DNA from: Marinobacter sp. es.042
Lineage (GTDB): Bacteria > Pseudomonadota > Gammaproteobacteria > Pseudomonadales > Oleiphilaceae
Assembly: GCF_900188315.1 (NCBI RefSeq)
Contig: NZ_LT897781.1
Location: 558,001 to 622,000 of the forward strand
Length of the DNA: 64,000 nucleotides
Direction: 5' to 3'
In this document: positions 53,735 through 61,691 of the stretch, piece by piece
Layout: every line of letters begins with the position of its first letter
Position numbering within the stretch: position 1 is the first letter of the stretch
Made by a program: the position numbers and the translations under genes
The notes under the pieces: generated by a model
Seen by the model: only the letters and a program-made list of their open reading frames with translations
The model's database searches: none
What the model was told of the DNA's origin: nothing

Positions 53735-55678
53735 ATGTTTGAACGATTTTTGAATCTGTCACGACTCCATAAGAGGCTGATATCCGTTTCAGTGGATGTA
53801 TTGGTGCTGTTTTTTGCATTATATGCGGCGTTTTCGCTGAGGCTGGAACAGCATCTATGGGTGCCAAGCCGGGACCATTTGATTGTTTCCGCATTAACGG
53901 TTGTGATTACCATTGCGGCTTTTATAAGGCTGGGATTATACCGTGCTGTTATCCGGTATCTGAGTGACCGGGCATTTATCACCGTATTTTCCGGTGTGTG
54001 CATTTCTGCCATCACTCTAATCCTCCTTGGTTACTGGCTAGAAGTGTTGGTGCCGCGTTCGGTGCCAGTAATATATGGGGCTTTGGCTTTTATCTTCGTA
54101 AGTGGCACTCGTATGACAGTTCGGATGCTGGTGCACCGCCCGAAGCACCGAAACAAGCAGTTCGTTGCCATCGTGGGTGCCGGCGAAACCGGCCTTCAAT
54201 TAGCAAATGCTTTGGCTCAAGGCACGGAGTACAAGCCCTGCGCTTTTATTACTCTGCGCAAGGGCAATCATCGGGCATTGGTTAATGGTATTCCGGTTTA
54301 CGACATCAGCCATATCGAGCGGGCGGTGCAGGAGCACCGTATAAAAAGGTTGTTGTTGGCGCTGGACGCTAATTCCGGCATTGATCGGAAGCGTTTGCTC
54401 AAGAAGCTTGAGCCTCTGGCCATTCCGGTCCAGACCGTTCCTACGATGTCTGAGTTAGTGGCTGGCCAGGCGCGTATCAACGATATCCGGGATCTGGAGA
54501 TTGAGGATCTGTTAGGGCGTGATCCGGTCCAGCCTGACAACGCTCAGGTGGCCAGGAGCCTGTATGACCGGGCGGTGATGGTAACCGGCGCCGGGGGCTC
54601 CATAGGTTCGGAGCTCTGTCGCCAGATTATTCAGCACCGCCCCTCCAAGCTGGTGCTGTTCGAACAGTCCGAATTCTCTCTCTACGCCATTGAGCGTGAG
54701 CTTCAGGCGATCAATCAAATTGAGGCGCTTGGGGTGGAGATCCACCCATTGTTGGGTAGTGTTACTCATCGTAGGCGCTGTGAGACTGCGATGAGGAGTT
54801 TTGGCATAGAGGCGGTATACCACGCCGCGGCTTACAAGCATGTGCCTTTGGTCGAGCACAATATTATTGAAGGTGTTCAGAATAATGTGTTCGGCACCTT
54901 CAATGTTGCGGAAGCGGCTATCGCGGCTGGAGTGAAGCGCTTTGTGCTGATTTCTACCGACAAAGCCGTGCGCCCCACCAATGTGATGGGCGCCAGCAAA
55001 CGGCTCGCTGAGCTCGTGCTTCAGGGACTGGCTCAGCGGCAGTCAGACACTATTTTCTCCATGGTTCGATTTGGGAATGTGCTGGGCTCCTCCGGTTCGG
55101 TAGTCCCGCTTTTCCGCGATCAGATTCGCGATGGGGGGCCAGTTACCGTTACTCACCCGGATATTATCCGTTACTTTATGACCATTCCGGAGGCCAGCCA
55201 GTTGGTCCTTCAGGCTGGCAGTATGGGGCAGGGGGGAGAAGTTTTCGTTCTGGATATGGGCGAGCCTGTGAAGATTGCCGACTTGGCCCGAAAGATGATC
55301 CACCTGATGGGTTTGGTGGAGAAAACAGACGAGCGACCAGACGGCGACATCGAAATAGTCTTCTCTGGCTTGCGGCCGGGCGAAAAGCTCTATGAAGAGT
55401 TATTGATTGGTGATAACCCGCAGGGTACCGCTCACCCGCGGATCATGATGGCCAGGGAGGTCTCGATGGCTTGGTATGACGTGGAGCAGACGTTAAATCG
55501 GTTGATGCGGGCAAGTCATGAATTTGACTGCGGTGAGATTATTAAGATCCTCAAAACGGCACCTACAGGATTTGCGCATAATGGGGATGTAGCGGATCTG
55601 GTTTGGTGCAACGGCAATCGGGAGCGGCTTGGCGAAGGCAGGAATGAGGACAAGGTCCGTCGGTTGCCGTTGGCCTAG
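53735..55678 (+). CDS. UDP-GlcNAc 4,6-dehydratase, membrane-bound (PglF/WbpM-like)
   Basis: A 647-residue protein with four N-terminal membrane helices (about 15-125), a first Rossmann-like domain (VAIVGAGETGLQLANAL) and a C-terminal SDR dehydratase domain (VMVTGAGGSIGSELCRQI; HAAAYKHVPLVE; STDKAVRPTNVMGASKR with Met in place of the catalytic Tyr, normal for this family). It would provide UDP-4-keto-6-deoxy-GlcNAc to pglE/pglD. WbpM-type genes commonly end O-antigen loci in pseudomonads. A terminator follows. Confidence 0.93.
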   Translation: MFERFLNLSRLHKRLISVSVDVLVLFFALYAAFSLRLEQHLWVPSRDHLIVSALTVVITIAAFIRLGLYRAVIRYLSDRAFITVFSGVCISAITLILLGYWLEVLVPRSVPVIYGALAFIFVSGTRMTVRMLVHRPKHRNKQFVAIVGAGETGLQLANALAQGTEYKPCAFITLRKGNHRALVNGIPVYDISHIERAVQEHRIKRLLLALDANSGIDRKRLLKKLEPLAIPVQTVPTMSELVAGQARINDIRDLEIEDLLGRDPVQPDNAQVARSLYDRAVMVTGAGGSIGSELCRQIIQHRPSKLVLFEQSEFSLYAIERELQAINQIEALGVEIHPLLGSVTHRRRCETAMRSFGIEAVYHAAAYKHVPLVEHNIIEGVQNNVFGTFNVAEAAIAAGVKRFVLISTDKAVRPTNVMGASKRLAELVLQGLAQRQSDTIFSMVRFGNVLGSSGSVVPLFRDQIRDGGPVTVTHPDIIRYFMTIPEASQLVLQAGSMGQGGEVFVLDMGEPVKIADLARKMIHLMGLVEKTDERPDGDIEIVFSGLRPGEKLYEELLIGDNPQGTAHPRIMMAREVSMAWYDVEQTLNRLMRASHEFDCGEIIKILKTAPTGFAHNGDVADLVWCNGNRERLGEGRNEDKVRRLPLA

Positions 55679-55707
55679 GCTATAATTTTTGGTAAATGAT
55701 TTAGTGT

Positions 55708-55737
55708 CGGGGGCTTGATTGCCCCCGTTTTCGTTTT
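55708..55737 (+). terminator. Rho-independent terminator after the pglF/wbpM-like gene
   Basis: CGGGGGC, loop TTGATT, GCCCCCG, then TTTTCGTTTT. A compact GC stem with a T-rich tail 29 bases after the stop. It probably marks the end of the RfaH-dependent polysaccharide operon, although RfaH can permit read-through. Confidence 0.88.
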
Positions 55738-55756
55738 ACAACAGGGAACGTTGATC

Positions 55757-57202
55757 ATGATCGATATTTTGCACCATGGCGCCACCTCTGGCGTAACCGG
55801 CTCTTGCCACGAACTTACCGTTGGTCACGCGGCCGAAAAGAGCGGCATCCTCATAGACTGCGGCCTGTTCCAGGGCCAGGACGAGGGCCGCGGTGCTTCC
55901 GCGTCTGATCTCTCCATTGATTTTCCCATTGATCATATCCGGGCTCTGGTGGTCACCCACGTGCATATCGACCACGTGGGGCGCATTCCCTATTTGCTGG
56001 CTGCGGGTTTCGATGGGCCCATTATTTGTTCCGAGCCTTCAGCCATTATGCTGCCGGAGATACTGGAGGATGCGCTGAAAATCGGTTTCACCCGCGACCG
56101 GCAACTGATTGATCGTGTTCTGGGAGTGATCCGTTCCCGTCTGGTGCCGGTGCATTATGGCAAGTGGCATCCGGTGTTTGATGAGGATGGTTGCTGGCTG
56201 TCGGTTCGGCTGCAGAGGGCTGGGCATATACTGGGTTCGGCCTATGTTGAGTGTGATGCACGTGCGGGCGAATCTGAAGAACGGGTTGTGTTCAGTGGCG
56301 ACCTCGGCGCGCCCCATGCTCCGTTGCTGCCCGCCCCCCAATCCCCAGAGCGAGCAGATCGGCTGGTGATCGAGAGTACTTATGGAGACAAAGACCACGA
56401 GGACCGGGAAACGCGGCGTTACCGGTTGAAGGCGGTTCTGGAACACTCGCTGGAAGACGGCGGTACGGTGTTGGTGCCGGCATTCAGTATTGGGCGTACG
56501 CAGGAGTTGCTTTATGAGATTGAAAGTCTGATTCATGAGTTTGGAGATGACGCTCTAGCTTCGGGCGGGAAAATGGGGTCTGACCCCGCGGGGTCAGACC
56601 CCTCCTTCACCTGGGAGTCGTTGGAAATTGTTGTGGATTCGCCGCTGGCGGCTGAATTCACTCGAATCTATCGAGACCTGAAGCCCTACTGGGATGCTGA
56701 GGCCACAGACTTGGTACGCCAGGGCCGGCATCCGCTTTCTTTCGAGCAACTCACGGTTATCAACTCCCATGAAGACCACCTGAATGCTGTGGATTACCTT
56801 GCCCGTTCCCACCGCCCTTGTGTGGTTCTGGCCGGCTCCGGTATGTGCGCCGGTGGCCGTGTGGTGAATTATCTGAAGGCAATGCTTGGGGAAAAGCGGA
56901 ACGATGTCCTGTTTGTGGGCTACCAGGCTGCGGGCACGCCGGGGCGGGATATCCTCACTTATGGGCCTCGCGGTGGTTGGGTGGAGCTTGATGGTGAGCG
57001 CTACGATATCCGGGCCCGTGTTCATCAGGTCGGTGGCTATTCGGCCCATGCGGGGCAATCGGATCTTGTGGCGTTTGTATCAGGTATACCTGTACCGCCC
57101 CGCGAGATTCGAATTGTCCACGGTGATCCGGGCGCTAAACTGGCGTTGAAAAGGTGTTTTCAATCCCTGACGGGTACAGACATAATTATCCCATCTGAGT
57201 AG
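55757..57202 (+). CDS. MBL-fold / beta-CASP RNA-metabolising hydrolase (paralogue 2, with coding REP insertion)
   Basis: A 481-residue paralogue of the protein at 29904. [104 protein letters not shown] and VHGDPGAK give the MBL and beta-CASP motifs. The ATG at 55757 follows AGGGAACG; the frame opens earlier. Residues ~273-282 ([11 protein letters not shown]) are encoded by a REP palindrome, lengthening the linker before [10 protein letters not shown] relative to the paralogue. The target is unknown; a link to the polysaccharide genes is positional only. Confidence 0.9.
   Translation: MIDILHHGATSGVTGSCHELTVGHAAEKSGILIDCGLFQGQDEGRGASASDLSIDFPIDHIRALVVTHVHIDHVGRIPYLLAAGFDGPIICSEPSAIMLPEILEDALKIGFTRDRQLIDRVLGVIRSRLVPVHYGKWHPVFDEDGCWLSVRLQRAGHILGSAYVECDARAGESEERVVFSGDLGAPHAPLLPAPQSPERADRLVIESTYGDKDHEDRETRRYRLKAVLEHSLEDGGTVLVPAFSIGRTQELLYEIESLIHEFGDDALASGGKMGSDPAGSDPSFTWESLEIVVDSPLAAEFTRIYRDLKPYWDAEATDLVRQGRHPLSFEQLTVINSHEDHLNAVDYLARSHRPCVVLAGSGMCAGGRVVNYLKAMLGEKRNDVLFVGYQAAGTPGRDILTYGPRGGWVELDGERYDIRARVHQVGGYSAHAGQSDLVAFVSGIPVPPREIRIVHGDPGAKLALKRCFQSLTGTDIIIPSE
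56575..56602. repeat. GGGGTCAGA-type REP palindrome inside a coding region
   Basis: A perfect 28-base palindrome (GGGGTCTGACCCCG and its complement), differing by one central base from the copy at 12838-12865. It is in frame within the beta-CASP hydrolase gene. The 28 bases plus at least two target bases would keep the frame, and no stop is introduced in this frame. Confidence 0.92.
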
Positions 57203-57245
57203 GGCGGATCGACGCCGGGTTTTGCTTCTGGGGAAAGGAATTCAA

Positions 57246-58508
57246 ATGAAGAAAATTGCAGTTATTGGTCTGGGTTATGTGGGGCTGCCTCTCGCCACGG
57301 CCTTTGGTGAAAAGCGGGAAATTGTCGGTTTCGATATCAATAAAAAACGAATTGCCGAGCTGAAAGATGGCGTTGATTTCACCCGTGAGGTGTCCCGGGA
57401 AGAATTGGCCGCGGCGTCGGGTTTGTCTTTTACCGATAATCTTGAAGGCATTCGTGATTGCCAGATTTATATTGTCACGGTGCCTACCCCGATTGATGAA
57501 TTCAAAACTCCGGATTTAACCCCTCTGGTAAAAGCCAGCGAAACCGTAGGCAAGGTTTTGAAGCAGGGCGATATTGTGATTTACGAATCCACGGTCTATC
57601 CCGGCGCTACGGAAGAAGTTTGTGTGCCGGTACTGGAGAAAGTATCCGGCCTTGCGTTTAACAACGATTTCTTTGCCGGTTACAGTCCTGAGCGAATCAA
57701 TCCGGGTGATAAGGAGCATCGGGTAACCAGCATCATGAAAGTAACCTCTGGTTCCACTCCGGGAATTGCCGATGAAGTGGATGCACTTTATGCCAGTGTT
57801 ATAACCGCAGGCACCCATAAAGCCAGTTCTATCAAAGTGGCCGAAGCGGCAAAGGTTATCGAAAACACCCAGCGTGATCTGAATATAGCGCTGATGAATG
57901 AGCTTTCGATGATTTTTTCTCGCCTGAAAATTGATACCCATGAAGTGCTTGCTGCAGCGGGAACCAAATGGAATTTCCTGCCCTTTAAACCCGGCCTGGT
58001 GGGTGGGCACTGCATTGGTGTGGACCCGTACTACCTCACCCACAAAGCCCAGGCTATTGGTTACCATCCGGAAATTATTCTGTCCGGCCGGCGGGTAAAC
58101 GACAATATGGGCCCCTATGCAGCAGCTGAGCTGGTTAAGGCGATGATTAAAACCGGGCACACTGTGGCATCTTCAAAAGTTTTGGTAATGGGGCTTACCT
58201 TCAAGGAGAACTGCCCGGATTTACGGAACACGCGGGTAATAGATGTTATTCGGGAACTGGAAGATTTTGGTTGCTCCGTAGATGTGACGGACTGCTGGGC
58301 AGATAATGCCGAAGCCGAACATGAATATGGAATTGCCCTGGTGAATTCCCCGAAAGCCGGAGATTATGATGCGCTGTTTCTTGCAGTGCCTCATCGTGAA
58401 TATGCGGCCAAATCTTCAAAAGAACTGCGAGCTTATTTGAAAGACAATGGCGTTCTGTTTGACCTGAAGGGTGTTTTGCCATTGGGCGAAGCGGATCTTC
58501 GGCTGTAA
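57246..58508 (+). CDS. UDP-N-acetylhexosamine 6-dehydrogenase (WbpO/TviB family)
   Basis: A 420-residue UDP-sugar dehydrogenase of the WbpO/TviB type, oxidising UDP-GalNAc or UDP-GlcNAc to the uronic acid. [72 protein letters not shown] and the catalytic Cys in [16 protein letters not shown] are diagnostic. ATG 57246 has AAGGAA seven bases upstream. It lies after a terminator and the beta-CASP gene, so it may be expressed separately from the main operon. Confidence 0.92.
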   Translation: MKKIAVIGLGYVGLPLATAFGEKREIVGFDINKKRIAELKDGVDFTREVSREELAAASGLSFTDNLEGIRDCQIYIVTVPTPIDEFKTPDLTPLVKASETVGKVLKQGDIVIYESTVYPGATEEVCVPVLEKVSGLAFNNDFFAGYSPERINPGDKEHRVTSIMKVTSGSTPGIADEVDALYASVITAGTHKASSIKVAEAAKVIENTQRDLNIALMNELSMIFSRLKIDTHEVLAAAGTKWNFLPFKPGLVGGHCIGVDPYYLTHKAQAIGYHPEIILSGRRVNDNMGPYAAAELVKAMIKTGHTVASSKVLVMGLTFKENCPDLRNTRVIDVIRELEDFGCSVDVTDCWADNAEAEHEYGIALVNSPKAGDYDALFLAVPHREYAAKSSKELRAYLKDNGVLFDLKGVLPLGEADLRL

Positions 58509-58535
58509 GTATAAAAAATGTACAGAGTTTGATTT

Positions 58536-58565
58536 AAAAGCCGGTCAATTTGACTGGCTTTTTTA
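58536..58565 (+). terminator. Rho-independent terminator after wbpO/tviB-like gene
   Basis: AAAAGCCGGTCA, a short loop, TGACTGGCTTTTTT. The stem is 11-12 base pairs with one G-T position and a T tail, 28 bases after the stop. Confidence 0.88.
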
Positions 58566-58685
58566 TTAAAGGCTCGTAAATAAATAATTTTGCCAGATCA
58601 CATTTATTTGATTATTATCTCGGTTGACTTTTGGTCAACTCCAATTAAGTTTTTAAAACCCCTATTTGAATAAGGTTTTAATTCC

Positions 58686-59054
58686 ATGGCAAAGATTAAC
58701 GACTATTACCAGAAAAAACAGCTTATGGAAAAGCTTGCTGCAGAGCTGGAACAGCTTGAAAAAGACCAGGCTCTGAAGGGCGAACTGGAGTTTGAAAACA
58801 AAGTTCGTGCATTGATGAAGGAGTATGACAAGTCACCGAAGGATGTTCTTCAGATTCTTTCCGCAATTGATCCCTCAGTATCCGGTGGCAAGACTGATTC
58901 AACCGCCGGCAGCCGCCCGAAGCGCCCGATGAAGACTTACAAGAACCCGCATACTGGTGAAGTGGTTAAAACACGTGGTGGCAATCACAAGACGTTGAAT
59001 GAGTGGCGTCAGAAGCATGGTAAGGAAGCTGTGCAGAGCTGGCAGCAGGACTAA
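58686..59054 (+). CDS. MvaT/MvaU-type H-NS family nucleoid protein
   Basis: A 122-residue xenogeneic-silencer type protein. The N-terminal coiled coil (KKQLMEKLAAELEQLEKDQA) is for oligomerisation. The C-terminal DNA-binding domain has TYKNPHTGEVVKTRGGNHKT and LNEWRQKHGKEAVQSW, matching MvaT/MvaU of Pseudomonas. These bind AT-rich DNA in the minor groove and repress acquired genes. It sits at the edge of the polysaccharide locus with its AT-rich core (43-48 kb), which could be a target; its own promoter region (58566-58685) is AT-rich. Confidence 0.92.
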   Translation: MAKINDYYQKKQLMEKLAAELEQLEKDQALKGELEFENKVRALMKEYDKSPKDVLQILSAIDPSVSGGKTDSTAGSRPKRPMKTYKNPHTGEVVKTRGGNHKTLNEWRQKHGKEAVQSWQQD

Positions 59055-59064
59055 CCGCCAGATT

Positions 59065-59125
59065 GGGGTCAGATGAAAATGGGGTCAGAAGAAAAACTCT
59101 TCTGACCCCATTTTCATCTGACCCC
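59065..59125. repeat. GGGGTCAGA REP palindrome (nested double unit)
   Basis: GGGGTCAGATGAAAAT, GGGGTCAGAAGAAAAA and the mirror images, forming one nested hairpin. It lies 10 bases after the mvaT-like stop and differs from the 4736 copy by only a few bases. Confidence 0.92.
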
Positions 59126-59248
59126 GATTTCACTCCTTCATAATCCGGATGACATTCTCGCTGAGACAGCTACGCACAAAGCGATTCATGGCCGTCTCAT
59201 CACCGGATGCTTAAAACTCCAGCATCAACCCATTGAACTCAATTTACG

Positions 59249-59539
59249 TTACGTTCGATCTGTCGCCTTGCTGTACACATCACCGCGTTCCCGTCGTCCC
59301 ACGGCCACAACCGTCACTAAAACCTCACCGTTCTCAACTTGGTAGACCAAGCGATATCCAACACTCTTTAATTTGATTTTGTAGCAATCTTGCAGCCCCG
59401 ATAGGGCATCAGCTGGAACGTGAGGTTCTTCGAGGCGTTTCGTAAGCTTTTTCTTAAACTGATCTCGAATTGCCGGAGCAAGCTTCTTCCATTCCTTTAG
59501 AGCTGATGGTTTGAACGCAAGCGAATACTTAAAGCTCAT
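59249..59539 (-). CDS. RelE/ParE-superfamily toxin
   Basis: A 96-residue RelE-type protein. YSLAFKPSALKEWKKLAPAI at the start, PADALSGLQDCYKIKLKSVG, YRLVYQVENGEVLVTVVAVG and GRRERGDVY are the RelE fold strands with the basic residues typical of mRNA-cleaving members (Lys/Arg in KLK, YRLVY, RRE). The antitoxin gene lies directly upstream and overlaps it by 11 bases. Confidence 0.92.
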   Translation of the reverse strand: MSFKYSLAFKPSALKEWKKLAPAIRDQFKKKLTKRLEEPHVPADALSGLQDCYKIKLKSVGYRLVYQVENGEVLVTVVAVGRRERGDVYSKATDRT

Positions 59540-59777
59540 TGAGATCGACTCGAATACTTGGCTCTACAAGTCTTTCTTTCACAATTGCTACCATCTCTTG
59601 GTCGTCAAGTCGGTCAAGCATGGCTTCGTAAATTTCAGCAGGAACGCAGTAGAATGCCGGCTTGTTCCGGTTGAGAACAACGATCGGGAATCCCTCTCCC
59701 GAATCCACGGCTGCCATCGGATTCTTCTTGAACTCTGAAATGCTGGCGGTCACTTCAGAATAGATTTGATTAGTCAT
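59529..59777 (-). CDS. RelB/Phd-type antitoxin
   Basis: An 82-residue antitoxin with an N-terminal DNA-binding Phd/YefM-like fold (SEVTASISEFKKNPMAAVDS, FPIVVLNRNKPAFYCVPAE) and a C-terminal toxin-binding tail (KERLVEPSIRVDLNEL). The ATG at 59777 is preferred over 59789. A perfect 16-base palindrome (59791-59806) lies 13 bases upstream, which fits autoregulation by the complex. Confidence 0.92.
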   Translation of the reverse strand: MTNQIYSEVTASISEFKKNPMAAVDSGEGFPIVVLNRNKPAFYCVPAEIYEAMLDRLDDQEMVAIVKERLVEPSIRVDLNEL

Positions 59778-59790
59778 AACTCTCTCCAAA

Positions 59791-59806
59791 GACCTATTAA
59801 TAGGTC
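59791..59806. promoter_or_regulatory. Palindromic operator of the toxin-antitoxin operon
   Basis: GACCTATTAATAGGTC is a perfect 16-base palindrome immediately upstream of the antitoxin start. A looser partial copy (CCTTTAATAGATC, near 59848) lies further upstream. This is the expected layout for RelB-type autorepression; binding itself is inferred. Confidence 0.75.
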
Positions 59807-59886
59807 ATATTTTGAGGGTGAGCGGGCTCCTATGCAAGCAAGAAGGCCTTTAATAGATCGTATATAGCGGGAATGTTCTTAAAAAT

Positions 59887-59915
59887 GGGGTCAGAAGAAA
59901 AGTTCTTCTGACCCC
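59887..59915. repeat. GGGGTCAGA REP unit downstream of the RAYT gene
   Basis: GGGGTCAGAAGAA, short loop, TTCTTCTGACCCC. It lies 17 bases past the 3' end of the transposase gene (minus strand), between it and the toxin-antitoxin promoter. Confidence 0.92.
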
Positions 59916-59931
59916 AACTTTGGCCCGCCTC

Positions 59932-60585
59932 TCAGTAAACGATGCCGTATTTTGCTTTGAGTTCACTTTTGAACTTCGGCGAGCCCAAGGTTTTGCCACT
60001 TCTGGCGGCTTTGCGGATTTCGTCTTTGAGGTAATCTGGCAGGGGGCTGGCGAAGAGTTGCATGTACCTTCTCCTGCGTTCTTGCCCATCTTTGCCGAGG
60101 GCTCGGTAAAGAGGGTGAGGGCTGTGCATGTCGCTGGTTTTGCCAAGGGCATGACACTGGTAGCTCGACCACCAGTAATCCTCAGGATTGGCGACCATGC
60201 CTGCGCTGACTGGGTTCATCTCAATGTAACGTTGGCAGCCCAGCAGGTAGTTTTCTGAATCGATAAGGCAGGATCGAAATCGTCCTTCCCAAAGGCCGCC
60301 CGTTCTGTCATGTCGACGGTTAAAGTAGCGCACGTAGCGCCGACCGATTGACTGCATGAAGGCTGACAAGCTTTTTTCTGTTGAGGGCGTTGCCAGCAAA
60401 TGGACGTGGTTTGTCATTAGAGCCCAGCCATGAAGGGCGATACCGTGCTCTTTGGAATATTGCTCCATCAAACGGCAGTAAAAAGCAAAATCCACGCGGC
60501 CTTTGAAGGTGGGCTGACGGTTATTTCCCCTCTGGATGATGTGTTGGGGCACGCCGGGAGGGCAGAATCTGATGGTTCTGGGCAT
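59932..60585 (-). CDS. REP-associated tyrosine transposase (RAYT, IS200-like Y1 family)
   Basis: A 217-residue Y1-type transposase. PRTIRFCPPGVPQHIIQRGN, the metal-binding His-x-His in MTNHVHLLATP, and the tyrosine-containing helix (SIGRRYVRYFNRRHDRTGGL, WEGRFRSCLIDSENYLL) are typical. RAYTs are single-copy, are not flanked by IS ends, and process REP hairpins. Here GGGGTCAGA REP units flank it on both sides (59887 and 60671), the usual genomic signature of a RAYT with its cognate REPs. The gene looks intact. Confidence 0.93.
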   Translation of the reverse strand: MPRTIRFCPPGVPQHIIQRGNNRQPTFKGRVDFAFYCRLMEQYSKEHGIALHGWALMTNHVHLLATPSTEKSLSAFMQSIGRRYVRYFNRRHDRTGGLWEGRFRSCLIDSENYLLGCQRYIEMNPVSAGMVANPEDYWWSSYQCHALGKTSDMHSPHPLYRALGKDGQERRRRYMQLFASPLPDYLKDEIRKAARSGKTLGSPKFKSELKAKYGIVY

Positions 60586-60670
60586 AGCATCACGTCCTTG
60601 TGACAGTTTTGTTTAAGCAGGAACCCTATCGTGGTGACGCCTCGTCTTCCATGATGGAGCGCACGAACTT

Positions 60671-60731
60671 AGGGTCAGATGAAATTGGGGTCAGAAGAAC
60701 TTTTCTTCTGACCCCAATTTCATCTGACCCC
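60671..60731. repeat. GGGGTCAGA REP palindrome (nested double unit) upstream of RAYT
   Basis: AGGGTCAGATGAAATT, GGGGTCAGAAGAA, loop, and the mirror images; the first base is A rather than G. It lies 85 bases upstream of the RAYT start and three bases past the 3' end of the GGDEF gene (minus strand). Confidence 0.92.
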
Positions 60732-60734
60732 AAC

Positions 60735-61688
60735 TTAACCCACCACCACCCGGTTTCGACCACCTTCCTTTGCCGCGTACAACGCCTCGTCTGCTTTCTG
60801 CATCCACTGCATATAGTTTTCAGGTTCGTCCGTTAACTGGGCAATGCCAATGCTGATGGTATACCGGATCGGTGCCACGCTTGTTTCGACAACGCTCTGC
60901 TCAATGTTCTCTCGTATCCGTTCGCAGATGATGCGTGCGCCTTCGGCGTCGGTTTCCGGCAATATGATGCCGAATTCCTCACCCCCGTAGCGGCCGGCAC
61001 TGTCGGATTGTCGTATGGCATTGCGGGTGAGACTAGCGGTGTGTTTGATCACTTCGTCCCCTGCCAGATGGCCATGGGTGTCATTCACCGGCTTGAAGTG
61101 GTCAATATCAAACATCACCAGGCTGGTGGTGTGGCCATAGCGGCGGAAGCGTTCGAATTCGGCGTCCACCAGGTTTTCCCAGGTGCCCCGGTTGAGCAGG
61201 CCGGTCAGGCGGTCTGTCATGCTCAGTTTGGCCAGCTGTTCGTTGGCTCGTTCCAGGGCCATTTTGCTGCTGGCAATGTCGGTCACGTCGTACACCATCA
61301 GGCACACTTTGTTAACTTCTCCCGTGGTGCCGGTGAGTGGGCTAATGGTGAGATTCTGGAACATGTACTCTTCGGTGCCGGTGATGGGCCGGGTATTGCG
61401 GAACTGGAACAGGTAGGGGCGTTGCTCCCAGGAGGTAAAGGCTTTGGTGTTAAGCAAGGCCACGGCGTCTACTTTTCGGGTCAGCCAGGCTTGGGGGATA
61501 TCCGGGAATACATCGAACAATACTTGACCCTGGATTCTGCTCGCGGTGATGCCGCTGTGGTTTTCCATGAATCCATTCCAGACTTCGACTTTGAAATCCA
61601 GGTCCAGGACTACCAGCCCCACTTCCACGGATTCCAGCATGTCCATCAGCCAGTGAAAGGAGTTGGCTTCAGATTCTTCTATGGCCAT
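60735..61688 (-). CDS. PAS-GGDEF diguanylate cyclase
   Basis: A 317-residue cytoplasmic protein. An N-terminal PAS fold (about 10-140, GLVVLDLDFKVEVWNGFMEN, with the C-terminal YDVTDIA) is followed by a GGDEF domain (about 155-317). MTDRLTGLLNRGTWE, FDIDHFKPVNDTHGH and the active-site GRYGGEEFGIILP (GGEEF) are intact, so c-di-GMP synthesis is expected. An RxxD I-site is not evident before the motif (RQSD is the candidate). It starts three bases after the REC-CheC gene and is likely co-transcribed. Confidence 0.93.
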   Translation of the reverse strand: MAIEESEANSFHWLMDMLESVEVGLVVLDLDFKVEVWNGFMENHSGITASRIQGQVLFDVFPDIPQAWLTRKVDAVALLNTKAFTSWEQRPYLFQFRNTRPITGTEEYMFQNLTISPLTGTTGEVNKVCLMVYDVTDIASSKMALERANEQLAKLSMTDRLTGLLNRGTWENLVDAEFERFRRYGHTTSLVMFDIDHFKPVNDTHGHLAGDEVIKHTASLTRNAIRQSDSAGRYGGEEFGIILPETDAEGARIICERIRENIEQSVVETSVAPIRYTISIGIAQLTDEPENYMQWMQKADEALYAAKEGGRNRVVVG

Positions 61689-61691
61689 GAG

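Noticed and set aside
59932..60585. The RAYT as part of a complete IS200/IS605 insertion sequence
   Set aside because: The protein is of the RAYT type, the flanking hairpins are the dispersed REP units rather than unique IS ends, and there is no TnpB partner.
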